This document shows positions 25,713-32,728 of a stretch of DNA of 64,000 nucleotides, piece by piece; within the stretch, counting starts at the first letter, position 1, and each line of letters starts with the position of its first letter. A program made the position numbers and the translations under genes. The DNA is from Deltaproteobacteria bacterium (GTDB lineage Bacteria; Myxococcota_A; UBA9042; PHBI01): the NCBI GenBank assembly GCA_020632715.1, contig JACKFA010000001.1, forward strand, positions 1-64,000, read 5' to 3'. The notes below the pieces were generated by a model. The model had not been told where the DNA came from. It did no database searches and saw nothing but the letters and a program-made list of their open reading frames with translations.

Positions 25713-27041
25713 ATGCGCCCCCACGTCGCCCTCCCCGTCACGCTCCTGCTCCTCGCCCTGTCCGTCACCGTCGGGCTCGCCGCGTGCGGCGACGACGGCG
25801 GCTCCGACGGGGAGCTCACCTGCGACCCGACCGAGCGCCCCGTGGTGCTCGTGCACGGGCTCCTCGCCGCGAGCGACACCTGGCAGCGCCAGGCGCTCCG
25901 CTTCCGCGCGAACGGCTACTGCGACACGCACGTCGTCGCGCTCGACTGGAACACCTTCGCCCAGGACGGCGCCGAGGCGCAGCTCGACGCGCTCGTCGAC
26001 GCGACGCTCGCCGCGACGGGCGCGACGCAGGTCGACCTCGTGGGGCACTCGGCTGGCGGCGGCCTCGGTTACCGCTACCTCGCCGACCCGGTGCGCGCCG
26101 CGAAGGTCGCCCACTACGTGCACTGCGCGAGCGGGCAGACCGATCCGCCCGCGCCCGCGGGGCCCGCAGGCGCCCCGGTCCCGACGCTGAACCTGTGGTC
26201 GGACGGCGACACGGTGGTCACGACCGGCGCGATGGACGTGGCGGGCGTGACCGACGTGCAGACGCCGGGCGAGGACCACTACCAGGTCGCGACGTCGGCC
26301 GCGTCGTTCACGGCGATGTGGAGCTTCCTCCACGACGGCCTCCCGACGCCGACGACGACGCCCGACGAGCGCGGCGCGACGCTCGCCGGGAAGGCGCTGA
26401 CGCTCGGGGAGAACGCGCCGGTCGCAGGCGGCGAGGTGCGGATCTGGGAGGTGGACGCGGCGACCGCGGCGCGCACGACCGCAGCGCCCCTCGCGACGTT
26501 CGCGGTCGGGGCCGACGGCGCGTGGGGGCCCTTCGAGGCGACGCGCGACGCGCGCTACGAGCTCGTATTGGTCGACCCGAACGCGGCGCGGCCGGTGCAC
26601 TACTACACGGAGGGCGTGCGCGGCGTGCGGCGCTTCACCGTGCTGCGCTCGTTCCCCGCGGAGGGCCTCGTGGCCGCGCTCCTCGCCAACATCCCCTTCG
26701 ATGACGCCCACGCGGTCGCGATCGTGTTCTCGTCGAGCCAGGCGGTGGTACACGGGCGCGATACGCTGACCTTCGACGACGAGGACCTCGCGACCGAGGT
26801 GCTCGCGGCGCCGGAGATCACGGCCATCGCGTACTTCCTCTTCGACGAGGGCACGGACCAGGTGTCGTCGGGGCCGACGGACACGTTCTCGGCGCTCGTG
26901 CCCTTCTTCCTCGACGCGGTCGACCGCTACCTGCCCGCGAGCACCGAGGTCGTGAGCGTCGTGACCTTCGACGGGCGCGAGATCCGGCTCCCGCACTGGC
27001 CGTCGGACACGGCGGGGCCGGTCGTGGCGCTCTTCGACTGA
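25713..27041 (+). CDS. Lipoprotein with triacylglycerol-lipase-like alpha/beta hydrolase domain
   Basis: Length is 442 aa. The signal helix ends in a strong lipobox (TVGLAAC, Cys25) with a GDDGG linker. An alpha/beta hydrolase domain follows: oxyanion loop PVVLVHGLLAAS (residues 43-54), nucleophile elbow VDLVGHSAGGGLGY (Ser113), Asp near 187 (LWSDGDTVV) and a candidate His near 211 (PGEDHYQV). It matches bacterial extracellular lipases. Residues about 235-442 are a beta-rich C-terminal domain that could be substrate-binding. Likely anchored to a membrane or the cell surface. Convergent with the ligase gene, 15 bp apart. Confidence 0.82.
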   Translation: MRPHVALPVTLLLLALSVTVGLAACGDDGGSDGELTCDPTERPVVLVHGLLAASDTWQRQALRFRANGYCDTHVVALDWNTFAQDGAEAQLDALVDATLAATGATQVDLVGHSAGGGLGYRYLADPVRAAKVAHYVHCASGQTDPPAPAGPAGAPVPTLNLWSDGDTVVTTGAMDVAGVTDVQTPGEDHYQVATSAASFTAMWSFLHDGLPTPTTTPDERGATLAGKALTLGENAPVAGGEVRIWEVDAATAARTTAAPLATFAVGADGAWGPFEATRDARYELVLVDPNAARPVHYYTEGVRGVRRFTVLRSFPAEGLVAALLANIPFDDAHAVAIVFSSSQAVVHGRDTLTFDDEDLATEVLAAPEITAIAYFLFDEGTDQVSSGPTDTFSALVPFFLDAVDRYLPASTEVVSVVTFDGREIRLPHWPSDTAGPVVALFD

Positions 27042-27056
27042 CCGCGGGCGGCGGGC

Positions 27057-28562
27057 TCAGCCGCGGCGGGTGTAGCGGTGCTTCACGCCGGCGGGGAACC
27101 AGGTCGGGTCGGCGTGCGGGTGGAGGGTCACGCGCGGGGTCTGGCGCGCGGGCGGGCAGTAGTGCGCGAGCTCGCTGTTCATGCGGGTCATCGCGCGGGT
27201 GACGGAGTCGGCGACGACCTCGGTCATGCGCGGCTCGGGGGCGACGCCCGGGAGGAGCTCGACCTCGAGGGCGAGGTGCGCGTCGTGGTCGTCATCGTGG
27301 ACGACGTGGAGGACGAACTTCCCGCCGCACCAGTCGGAGATGGGCGGGACCTCGAGGCCGGGGGCGACGTTCTCGGGGTACACGTTGGCGCCGAAGAAGG
27401 AGATGGTGAAGTCGGCGCGGCCGAAGACCCAGACGAACGGGAGGTCGCGCGCGCCGCGGCCGGCGGCGGCGACGAGGGCGTCGGGGTCGCCGCCCGCGCG
27501 GCGGACGCGGGCGAGCAGGGCGTCGAAGCCGAGGACGCCGCCGCGATCGGCGATGTGGTAGCGGACGAGGGGGGCGCCGCCGTCGGCGGTGAGGGCGAGG
27601 GTGTCGCCGAGCTCGCCGGGGACGACCTCGAAGTAGCGGTCGAGCGGGTCGTACTGGGCGAGGGTCGGGAGGCGGGCCTCGCCGAAGGTGTCGCGGGCGG
27701 CGTCGGGGTGGGCGGCGAAGAAGCGGCGGATGGCGATGGAGAGCGGGGTCTCGACGGCGAGGACGCCGCTGTCGGCGGTGCCGTAGAGCGAGGCGGTGGC
27801 GGTCGCGGGGTCGTCGGCGCCGACGCGGGCGCAGACGAGGTCGCGCCACGCCTCGCTGAAGACCTCGCCGGCGAAGACGAGGCGGGTCGGGCGGGCGGCC
27901 CAGTCGAGGCCGCGCTCGCGCCCGAGGTCGATGACGTCCTTCATGAAGGGCGGGTAGCCGAGGAGCACGGTCTGGTCGAAGTCGTCGCGGAGGTCGGCGA
28001 CGACGCGGAGGATCTCGTCGGGTTTATTGCCGGGGGTGGCGACGGTGAGGGGGTAGCCCTTGAGGGCGAGGTGGCGGAGGCAGGCGGCGGTGAACATGCC
28101 GCCGACCCAGGTGCCGAGGGGGAAGCAGACGACGGCGAGGGTGGTGCGCGCGTCGGCGTGGAAGGCGTCGCGGAGGACCTGTTCGAAGCGGGAGGCGACC
28201 TCGAGCTCGTCGCGGAGGGCGCGGGGCCAGACGACGGGCTCGCCGGTCGAGCCGGAGGAGACGGCGAGCATGGCGGAGGCGGCGAGGTCGCCGCCGCGGG
28301 CGCGGTCGGCGAGGGGGAAGGCGCGGACGTAGCCGGGCTTCGTCTTGAGCGGGAGGTCGGCGAGGCGCGTGGCGGCGACGGGGTCGACGGCGTGGTCGCG
28401 GAGGAAGGCCGCGTAGGCGGGGACGCCGGCGGCGACGCGCTGGGCGAGGCCGAGGGCGTGGGCCTCGGGGTCGGCGGCCGCGGCGCGGGCGAGGCGGACG
28501 TCGAGCGGGGTGTCGAGGAAGGCGCGGAGGGCCTGGAGGTCGGCCTCTCGTGGGGTCGTCAT
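27057..28562 (-). CDS. AMP-dependent (phenylacetate-CoA-ligase-like) adenylating enzyme
   Basis: Length is 501 aa from the ATG at 28562 (MTTPREADLQALRAFL); a longer frame starts at 28649. The phosphate-binding loop MLAVSSGSTGEPVVWP (near residue 100) is the ANL hallmark. Further motifs are YGTADSGVLAVETPL (A5-like) and FVWVFGRADFTISFFGANVYPENV (hinge A8 region). Organisation resembles PaaK-type CoA ligases, smaller than acetyl-CoA synthetases. It adenylates a carboxylate and passes it to CoA or another acceptor; the substrate is unknown. Divergent from a small lipoprotein gene with 98 bp between. No pathway partner is obvious here. Confidence 0.78.
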   Translation of the reverse strand: MTTPREADLQALRAFLDTPLDVRLARAAAADPEAHALGLAQRVAAGVPAYAAFLRDHAVDPVAATRLADLPLKTKPGYVRAFPLADRARGGDLAASAMLAVSSGSTGEPVVWPRALRDELEVASRFEQVLRDAFHADARTTLAVVCFPLGTWVGGMFTAACLRHLALKGYPLTVATPGNKPDEILRVVADLRDDFDQTVLLGYPPFMKDVIDLGRERGLDWAARPTRLVFAGEVFSEAWRDLVCARVGADDPATATASLYGTADSGVLAVETPLSIAIRRFFAAHPDAARDTFGEARLPTLAQYDPLDRYFEVVPGELGDTLALTADGGAPLVRYHIADRGGVLGFDALLARVRRAGGDPDALVAAAGRGARDLPFVWVFGRADFTISFFGANVYPENVAPGLEVPPISDWCGGKFVLHVVHDDDHDAHLALEVELLPGVAPEPRMTEVVADSVTRAMTRMNSELAHYCPPARQTPRVTLHPHADPTWFPAGVKHRYTRRG

Positions 28563-28660
28563 GGCGGGGGCCTCGGGGCGGCAGGCTGGGGTTGGCGCGA
28601 GATTAGCCGAGGGGGGCGGAGCGTGCGAGGCTGGGAGGGAACCGGACAAGGAGTGGACCG

Positions 28661-29509
28661 ATGGACCGTCTCGCGATGACAGCGCTCGCTGCTCTTCTTC
28701 TCGCCGCGTGCGGCTCGTCGACGCCGGCGGAGACGGGCTCGGGGGCGGAGGAGGAGCCGATGGCGACGGCGAAGACGGGGTCGGACGACGAGGGGGCCGG
28801 GGTGGTGGCGCTCGACGAGGCGGGGTCGGGCTACCGCTTCCTCGTGGGGGAGCTGACGGCGGAGGGGGTGGAGGTCTGCAAGGCGGATGGGACGGAGGAG
28901 TGGGTGAACCCGCACCACGCGGTGGGGTTCACGGTCCTGAAGCCGAAGGAGGGGTTGTCGCTCGACGCGCTCGAGGGGCAGGTGGTGGTGCTCCGTGGGG
29001 CGGTGGATCCGAAGGGGATGAGGTTCCCGCCGGTGCGGTACGAGGCGGAGTGTCTGCCGAAGCAGATGCGGTCGGACTGGGTGATCTCGAAGTCGGGCAT
29101 CCGGCTCCAGCGCGAGGGGATGGGCGAGGTGGGGCCGGCCTTCGCGGTGGAGGGGGCGGAGGCGTGGCCGGGCTTCGAGGTGACGCGGAGCGGGGACACC
29201 CTGCACGTGAAGCTCGAGAACACCTTCGAGGAGCCGCTCGTGAGCGTGGTGGTGACGGTCCATTACGAGGGCTGCTACGGGAAGCCGGGGACGGCGGAAG
29301 AGAAGGCGCAGGCGCCGGTCCTGGCCCACGGGGAGAAGCTCGAGCGAGACTTCCCGGCCTTCGTGGAGGAGGCGAGCAACACCCCGAACCGCACCACCCA
29401 CCGGGCCTTCTCGGTCCAGCTCCAGGCGCGCTCGAAGGAGGTAGCCTTCGACTTCGACCGCCGCCTCTCGAGGGCGGGAGTCGACATCGACTGCAGCGAG
29501 AGGGAGTGA
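28661..29509 (+). CDS. Lipoprotein of unknown function
   Basis: Length is 282 aa starting MDRLAMTALAALLLAACGSS, a textbook lipoprotein signal with lipobox LLAAC, followed by a Ser/Thr/Glu/Asp-rich linker of about 30 residues. The body is soluble and beta-rich with a few cysteines (VEVCKADG, AECLPKQ, YEGCYGKP, DIDCSERE) that could pair. No recognisable domain. Its codons are less extreme in GC than the neighbours. The stop codon lies within the GTGAAC that begins the repeat tract at 29506, so the downstream repeats start exactly at the gene end. Confidence 0.72.
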   Translation: MDRLAMTALAALLLAACGSSTPAETGSGAEEEPMATAKTGSDDEGAGVVALDEAGSGYRFLVGELTAEGVEVCKADGTEEWVNPHHAVGFTVLKPKEGLSLDALEGQVVVLRGAVDPKGMRFPPVRYEAECLPKQMRSDWVISKSGIRLQREGMGEVGPAFAVEGAEAWPGFEVTRSGDTLHVKLENTFEEPLVSVVVTVHYEGCYGKPGTAEEKAQAPVLAHGEKLERDFPAFVEEASNTPNRTTHRAFSVQLQARSKEVAFDFDRRLSRAGVDIDCSERE

Positions 29510-29510
29510 A

Positions 29511-29643
29511 CGCGTGAACGCGGTTCACAGTCCCCCCGGGGACTGCAATGTAAAGCAATGTAAGCGAGCGTCAGGACGGCAGCGATAGCGCGTGAACGCA
29601 GTTCACAGTCCCCGGGGACTGCAATGTAAAACAATGTAAGCGA
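29511..29643 (+). repeat. Two direct copies of a double-hairpin repeat
   Basis: Two units (29511-29567 and 29589-29643, 78 bp apart) each contain, in order, GTGAAC-GC(G/A)-GTTCAC, the palindrome CAGTCCCC(CC)GGGGACTG, and a twice repeated CAATGTAA. They differ at two bases plus a 2-bp insertion. The same AGTCCCCGGGGACT palindrome recurs at 31594-31609 and 31849-31866, beyond the HNH gene, so it marks both sides of that island. Confidence 0.85.
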
Positions 29644-29684
29644 CCCGGTGGGACAACCCGAAGGGACAACCAGCAACCGCCGCC

Positions 29685-29926
29685 GGCGCCGTGGAGATGT
29701 GGGAAACCTCGTGTGTTCGGCCGGCCGCTGGCCGGCCGAACGCGAGGTTTTCAAACGATAATGGGCAACTCGTGTCTCCGCGCCCAGCGGGCGCGGAGGC
29801 ACGAGTTGTCCAAGCGGCTCGTGGGCGGGCTGTGGACGGCCTCGCGGGCGGGCCGCGCAGCGGGCCGTCCGCAGGCCGTCCATAGCCCGTCCACAGCCGC
29901 GGCATCGCCGGCATCTCCACGGCGCC
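29685..29926 (+). mobile_element. Hairpin-rich MITE-like unit L with 15-bp terminal inverted repeats
   Basis: GGCGCCGTGGAGATG (29685-29699) and its exact complement (29912-29926) bound a 242-bp non-coding unit. Inside are three nested palindromes: 29704-29750 (8-bp outer stem AAACCTCG/CGAGGTTT, 12-bp inner stem GTTCGGCCGGCC, 3-nt loop), 29766-29808 (9-bp stem CAACTCGTG and 10-bp stem CTCCGCGCCC, loop AGC) and 29828-29898 (12-bp stem GGCTGTGGACGG around further GGCCGTCC repeats). Any frame read through it is a by-product. Confidence 0.7.
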
Positions 29927-30095
29927 CACGGGGCCCGAATCCCGCCCAAGAATCGACAATCACTACCACTTTTTAGCTTGACGGGTCTCCCAGGACCGTC
30001 ACGCCCGAAGGCCACGGACAGCGGCCAGAATGGCCGGAGCGAGGCCCACGAGCCCCGAGGTCGCGCTGATCGGGGCGAGCCACCGCGCGAGGTGG

Positions 30096-31742
30096 ATGAG
30101 GCGCCGTTCGTCGAACCTGGAGCGTCCTGGAGGGGCAAAGTCGCCGCGAAAGACCCCGTGCTACAAAGGGATTCCAAGACAGGAACTCCCACGATCGCCC
30201 CGGAGCACGGACGATGTACGCGCCTGCAAAGCCCCTCGCTCAGCACTCCCCGAGGAGCACGACATTCTCCTCGCCGAGCTCGCGCGCCACGCGGCGGCGT
30301 CGTTCGAGCAGACCGCCGATGTCCTGCGCCTGCTCGGCGAGGTCGACCGCACGAGGGCCTGGGCCGAGAAGCCATATGGCTCGCTCTTCGCGTACTGCCT
30401 CGGGGAGCTCAACTGGTCCGAGGGAGAGGCCGCGAAGAAGATCCAGGCGGCGCGCGCGGCGCAGCGGTTCCCGCTCCTGCTCACCCGGGTGCGCGCGGGA
30501 CGGCTGCACCTCGCGGGTGTTGTGCTGCTCGCGGCGAAGCTCACGGACGACAACGCGGTCGCGCTCATCGACGCCGCGTGCGGGAAGTCGAAGCGCGACG
30601 TCGAGGCGCTTCTCGCGGCCCAGTTCCCACGGCCGGACGTGGCGCCGACGATCCGGAAGCTGCCGGCGCCGTCACGCGTCGGGACCTCGACGACGCTGAC
30701 GCTGCCGATGTCGTCGACGGTTCGCGAGCCCGAGGACGCGCGCATCGCTGAGAAGACCTCGCGCCCGACGCCCGGACGTCGGGCCGAGGTCGCGCCGCTC
30801 TCGGCCGAGCGCCACAAGCTCACGGTCACGATCAGCGCCGCGACGCGCGATCGGCTCGCCCGGCTCGCGGCCCTCACGAGCCACCGGAGCGCGGAAGCAC
30901 GCTCGGTCGAGGGTCTGCTCGACGCCGCGCTGGAGCTCCTCGAGGCGAAGCTCGTCAAAGAGCGCTTCGGCGTCGGCGCCAAGCCGCGGAAGGCGACGGC
31001 GGCCAGGGGCGCGACGCCGAAGAAGACGCCGCGCGCGTTCCCGAAGGCCGACCGGCGGGCGATCGTCGCGCGGGACGGGCTCCGGTGCAGCCACGTCGAC
31101 GCGGCGACCGGTGTGCGGTGCAGCGAGACGCGGTGGTTGACGCTCGACCACGTCGAGCCCTGGGCCCACGGTGGAGCCAGCGCGACGGAGAACGGCCGGG
31201 TGTTGTGCAGTGCACACAACCACGCCGCGGCGCGACGCGTGCTCGGCGCGGAGCTCGTTCGGCGGCGGGTAGACGAGCGGCGGGGGCGTGATGGCGGTGA
31301 GATCGGCGACGCGGCCCTACCGCGCCGTGGAGATGCCGGCGATGACGGGGTGTGGACGGCCTGTGGACAGGCTGGGGACAGCCCGCTGCGCGGCCTGCCC
31401 CGAGCCAGCCCACGAGGCCGCCCACACCCCTTGACAACTCGTGACCCGCGCCCGACGGGCGCGGAGCCCCGAGTTGCCCACATCGCCTTGGAAAACCTCG
31501 CGTTCGACCGGCCCTTGGCCGGCCGAACACGAGGTTTCCCACATCTCCACGGCGCCTGCGGCGGCTGCTGGTCTTCTTGGGGTGATGATCGAACAGTCCC
31601 CGGGGACTGCGACCCCGCTGAGGGCGGCCACGAGGGCCGCCCCTACGGTGCATGGCGGCACGCCGTCACCGATGGCAGCGCGCCGTGGCAGCGCGCCGTA
31701 TCGGCGTGGCAGCACGCCGTCACGGATGGCAGCGCGTCGTAG
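30096..31742 (+). CDS. HNH endonuclease of a multicopy myxobacterial family, probably frameshifted at its 5' end and lacking its own stop
   Basis: The recognisable protein spans about 30246-31290: helical N-terminal region (LLAELARHAAASFEQTADVL, GSLFAYCLGELNWSEGEAAK, FPRPDVAPTIRKLPAP), a linker, then a Cys-containing HNH domain (RCSHVDAATGVRCSE, LTLDHVEPWAHGG, TENGRVLCSAHNHAA). From memory, this architecture is widespread and multicopy in Myxococcota. The in-frame ATG at 30096 has GAGGTGG nearby, but the best start is the out-of-frame ATG at 30214 with GGAG 8 nt before; one extra A in AAA near 30229 would join it. No stop follows the HNH fold: the frame reads through unit R into the tandem repeats to 31742. 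Could act in element mobility; activity unproven. Confidence 0.65.
   Translation: MRRRSSNLERPGGAKSPRKTPCYKGIPRQELPRSPRSTDDVRACKAPRSALPEEHDILLAELARHAAASFEQTADVLRLLGEVDRTRAWAEKPYGSLFAYCLGELNWSEGEAAKKIQAARAAQRFPLLLTRVRAGRLHLAGVVLLAAKLTDDNAVALIDAACGKSKRDVEALLAAQFPRPDVAPTIRKLPAPSRVGTSTTLTLPMSSTVREPEDARIAEKTSRPTPGRRAEVAPLSAERHKLTVTISAATRDRLARLAALTSHRSAEARSVEGLLDAALELLEAKLVKERFGVGAKPRKATAARGATPKKTPRAFPKADRRAIVARDGLRCSHVDAATGVRCSETRWLTLDHVEPWAHGGASATENGRVLCSAHNHAAARRVLGAELVRRRVDERRGRDGGEIGDAALPRRGDAGDDGVWTACGQAGDSPLRGLPRASPRGRPHPLTTRDPRPTGAEPRVAHIALENLAFDRPLAGRTRGFPHLHGACGGCWSSWGDDRTVPGDCDPAEGGHEGRPYGAWRHAVTDGSAPWQRAVSAWQHAVTDGSAS
31321..31556 (-). mobile_element. Hairpin-rich MITE-like unit R, inverted copy of unit L
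   Basis: The same terminal repeats bound it (GCGCCGTGGAGATG at 31322-31335 and CATCTCCACGGCGCC at 31542-31556). The three hairpins occur in reversed order: long GTGGACGG/GGACAG stretch, then 31435-31476 (CAACTCG and CCGCGCCC stems) and 31493-31537 (AAACCTCG outer stem, GTTCGaCCGGCC inner stem with one mismatch). Loops and some arm bases differ from unit L while the stems stay paired. It overlaps the 3' end of the HNH reading frame. Confidence 0.7.
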
Positions 31743-31841
31743 GGGCGTGGCAGCGCGCCGTATCGGCGTGGCTGCGCGCCGTATCGGCGTGGCAGCGCGC
31801 CGTATCGGCGTGACAGCGCGCCGTCTCGGCGTGGCAGCGCG
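31654..31841 (+). repeat. Tandem array of about nine 20-21-bp units
   Basis: Units begin GGCAGCGCGCCGT and mostly end ATCGGCGT. Five of the later units (from 31728) are exactly 21 bp; the first two or three are shorter or variant (TCACCGAT, TCACGGAT ends). A 21-bp period is a multiple of three, so every frame stays open and encodes a heptapeptide repeat, explaining spurious ORFs here. It ends 7 bp before the second AGTCCCCGGGGACT palindrome. Confidence 0.85.
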
Positions 31842-31848
31842 TCTCCGA

Positions 31849-31866
31849 ACAGTCCCCGGGGACTGT
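31849..31866. repeat. 18-bp perfect palindrome closing the island
   Basis: ACAGTCCCCGGGGACTGT is the longest of four copies of the AGTCCCCGGGGACT palindrome (others at 29528-29545, 29606-29621 and 31594-31609). It sits between the tandem array and the promoter region of the lipid cluster. It may be an element end or a target-site feature. Confidence 0.7.
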
Positions 31867-31901
31867 CCCCAAACGACGACCCTGTGGTCGCCAAAAAGTA
31901 G

Positions 31902-31915
31902 ACTGACATGTCAGT
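31902..31915. promoter_or_regulatory. 14-bp palindrome upstream of the lipid cluster, candidate TetR operator
   Basis: ACTGACATGTCAGT is a perfect palindrome 73 bp before the first ATG of the cluster, within an AT-rich patch (AAAAAGTAG before, TTCATTTTTC after). The cluster ends with a TetR gene, and TetR-type repressors typically bind such palindromes to control their own operon. Its CTGACA/TGTCAG halves also match those of the operator at 191-219, so a WYL regulator is an alternative. Assignment is inferred. Confidence 0.5.
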
Positions 31916-31987
31916 TCATTTTTCTGCTGCGTCCGGGTCCCGCCCTGCGCTATAGCCCCGGCCTCCCCTCGCTGGAGGCTCTGAGTG

Positions 31988-32668
31988 ATGTCGGACCGAC
32001 CCGCTGCCGCCGCGTTCTTCCGCGTCGAGGGCGCCTTGTTGCGCCCCACCGCGATGAGCGCGCCCGCCTACTTCGCCCTCAACACGCAGGCCGTGAAGTC
32101 CCGGCTCACCCGCCTCGGCGGCGTCGCGATCGCTAGCGGCATGCGCCTCGCCGGCTCCCTCGGCGAGCAGGCCGTCGTCCAGAAGCTCGCCTGGATGGGC
32201 CTCCGCGGCATGGGCCACGACCGCCTCGCCGTCCTCGGCGACGAGTACTACCACCGCTTCGTCCTCCCGAACCTCAAGAGCGTCGGCCTCGACCTCGTCG
32301 CCCGCGCCAGGAAGGACGGCCTCCGCGTCGTCCTCCTCTCCGAGCTCCTCGACGTCGTCGTCGCCCCCCTCCGCGATCACGTCGGCGCCGACGAGCTCCT
32401 CTGCAACCGCCTCGAGATGCGCGACGACGAGGCCACCGGCCGCCTCCTCGACCCCGTCGTCGGCGGCCCCGTCTCCGGCCAGTGGGCCCGCACCTTCGCC
32501 GCCGAGCGCGGCCTCGACCTCGCCCGCTCCCAGGGCTTCGGCGCCCGCGGCGTCGACGGCCTCCTCCTCTCCGCCGTCGGCCTCCCCTGCGCCGTCGACC
32601 CCGATCCGCGCCTCCGCCGCATGGCCAAGGACCTCGACTGGCCCGTCGTCCAGTCCGGCACCCGCTGA
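31988..32668 (+). CDS. HAD-superfamily IB protein with degenerate active site
   Basis: Length is 226 aa from the ATG at 31988, with GGAGG 9 nt upstream (a GTG 3 nt earlier is possible). The fold is HAD subclass IB: helical cap (residues 25-95), RVVLLSELLD (motif II region) and the hallmark VGLPCAVDPDPRLRRMA tail. Yet motif I reads FRVEGALL (R12, E14) where active enzymes have F-D-x-D-G-T, and motif IV lacks its GD-x3-D aspartates (GFGARGVDGLLLSAVG). It is therefore probably inactive, serving as a structural or regulatory partner. First gene of the lipid cluster, 60 bp before the first reductase. Confidence 0.75.
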   Translation: MSDRPAAAAFFRVEGALLRPTAMSAPAYFALNTQAVKSRLTRLGGVAIASGMRLAGSLGEQAVVQKLAWMGLRGMGHDRLAVLGDEYYHRFVLPNLKSVGLDLVARARKDGLRVVLLSELLDVVVAPLRDHVGADELLCNRLEMRDDEATGRLLDPVVGGPVSGQWARTFAAERGLDLARSQGFGARGVDGLLLSAVGLPCAVDPDPRLRRMAKDLDWPVVQSGTR

Positions 32669-32728
32669 CGACGGCGCCCCCCGCGAGCCACCCCGCCCCG
32701 GCCACCCCCTCACCCGCACGAGGAGCCC

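Larger units (their letters stand above)
29511..31866. mobile_element. HNH-endonuclease island bounded by palindromes and inverted hairpin units
   Basis: Order from left: two A repeats, hairpin unit L, HNH gene, hairpin unit R in inverted orientation, the AGTCCCCGGGGACT palindrome, a tandem array, and the palindrome again. L and R are inverted copies, and homology extends about 20 bp outside them (ACCAGCAACCGCCGCC against the complement of TGCGGCGGCTGCTGGT). Together this has the form of a composite or HNH-mobilised element. No transposase is present. Exact ends and target duplications could not be fixed. Confidence 0.5.

Noticed and set aside
29603..29959. Short ORFs through hairpin unit L, with a counterpart in unit R
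   Set aside because: The similar peptides from both units (ENLAFGRPAAGRT-like) come from translating the palindromes themselves; no start signals.
30161..31483. 440-codon minus-strand frame opposite the HNH gene
   Set aside because: Antisense to the conserved HNH sequence and made mostly of complement of hairpin units; no recognisable domain.
31643..32049. Heptapeptide-repeat ORFs (RCHADTA-like)
   Set aside because: A 21-bp tandem repeat keeps all frames open; no ribosome site and no similarity to a known repeat protein.
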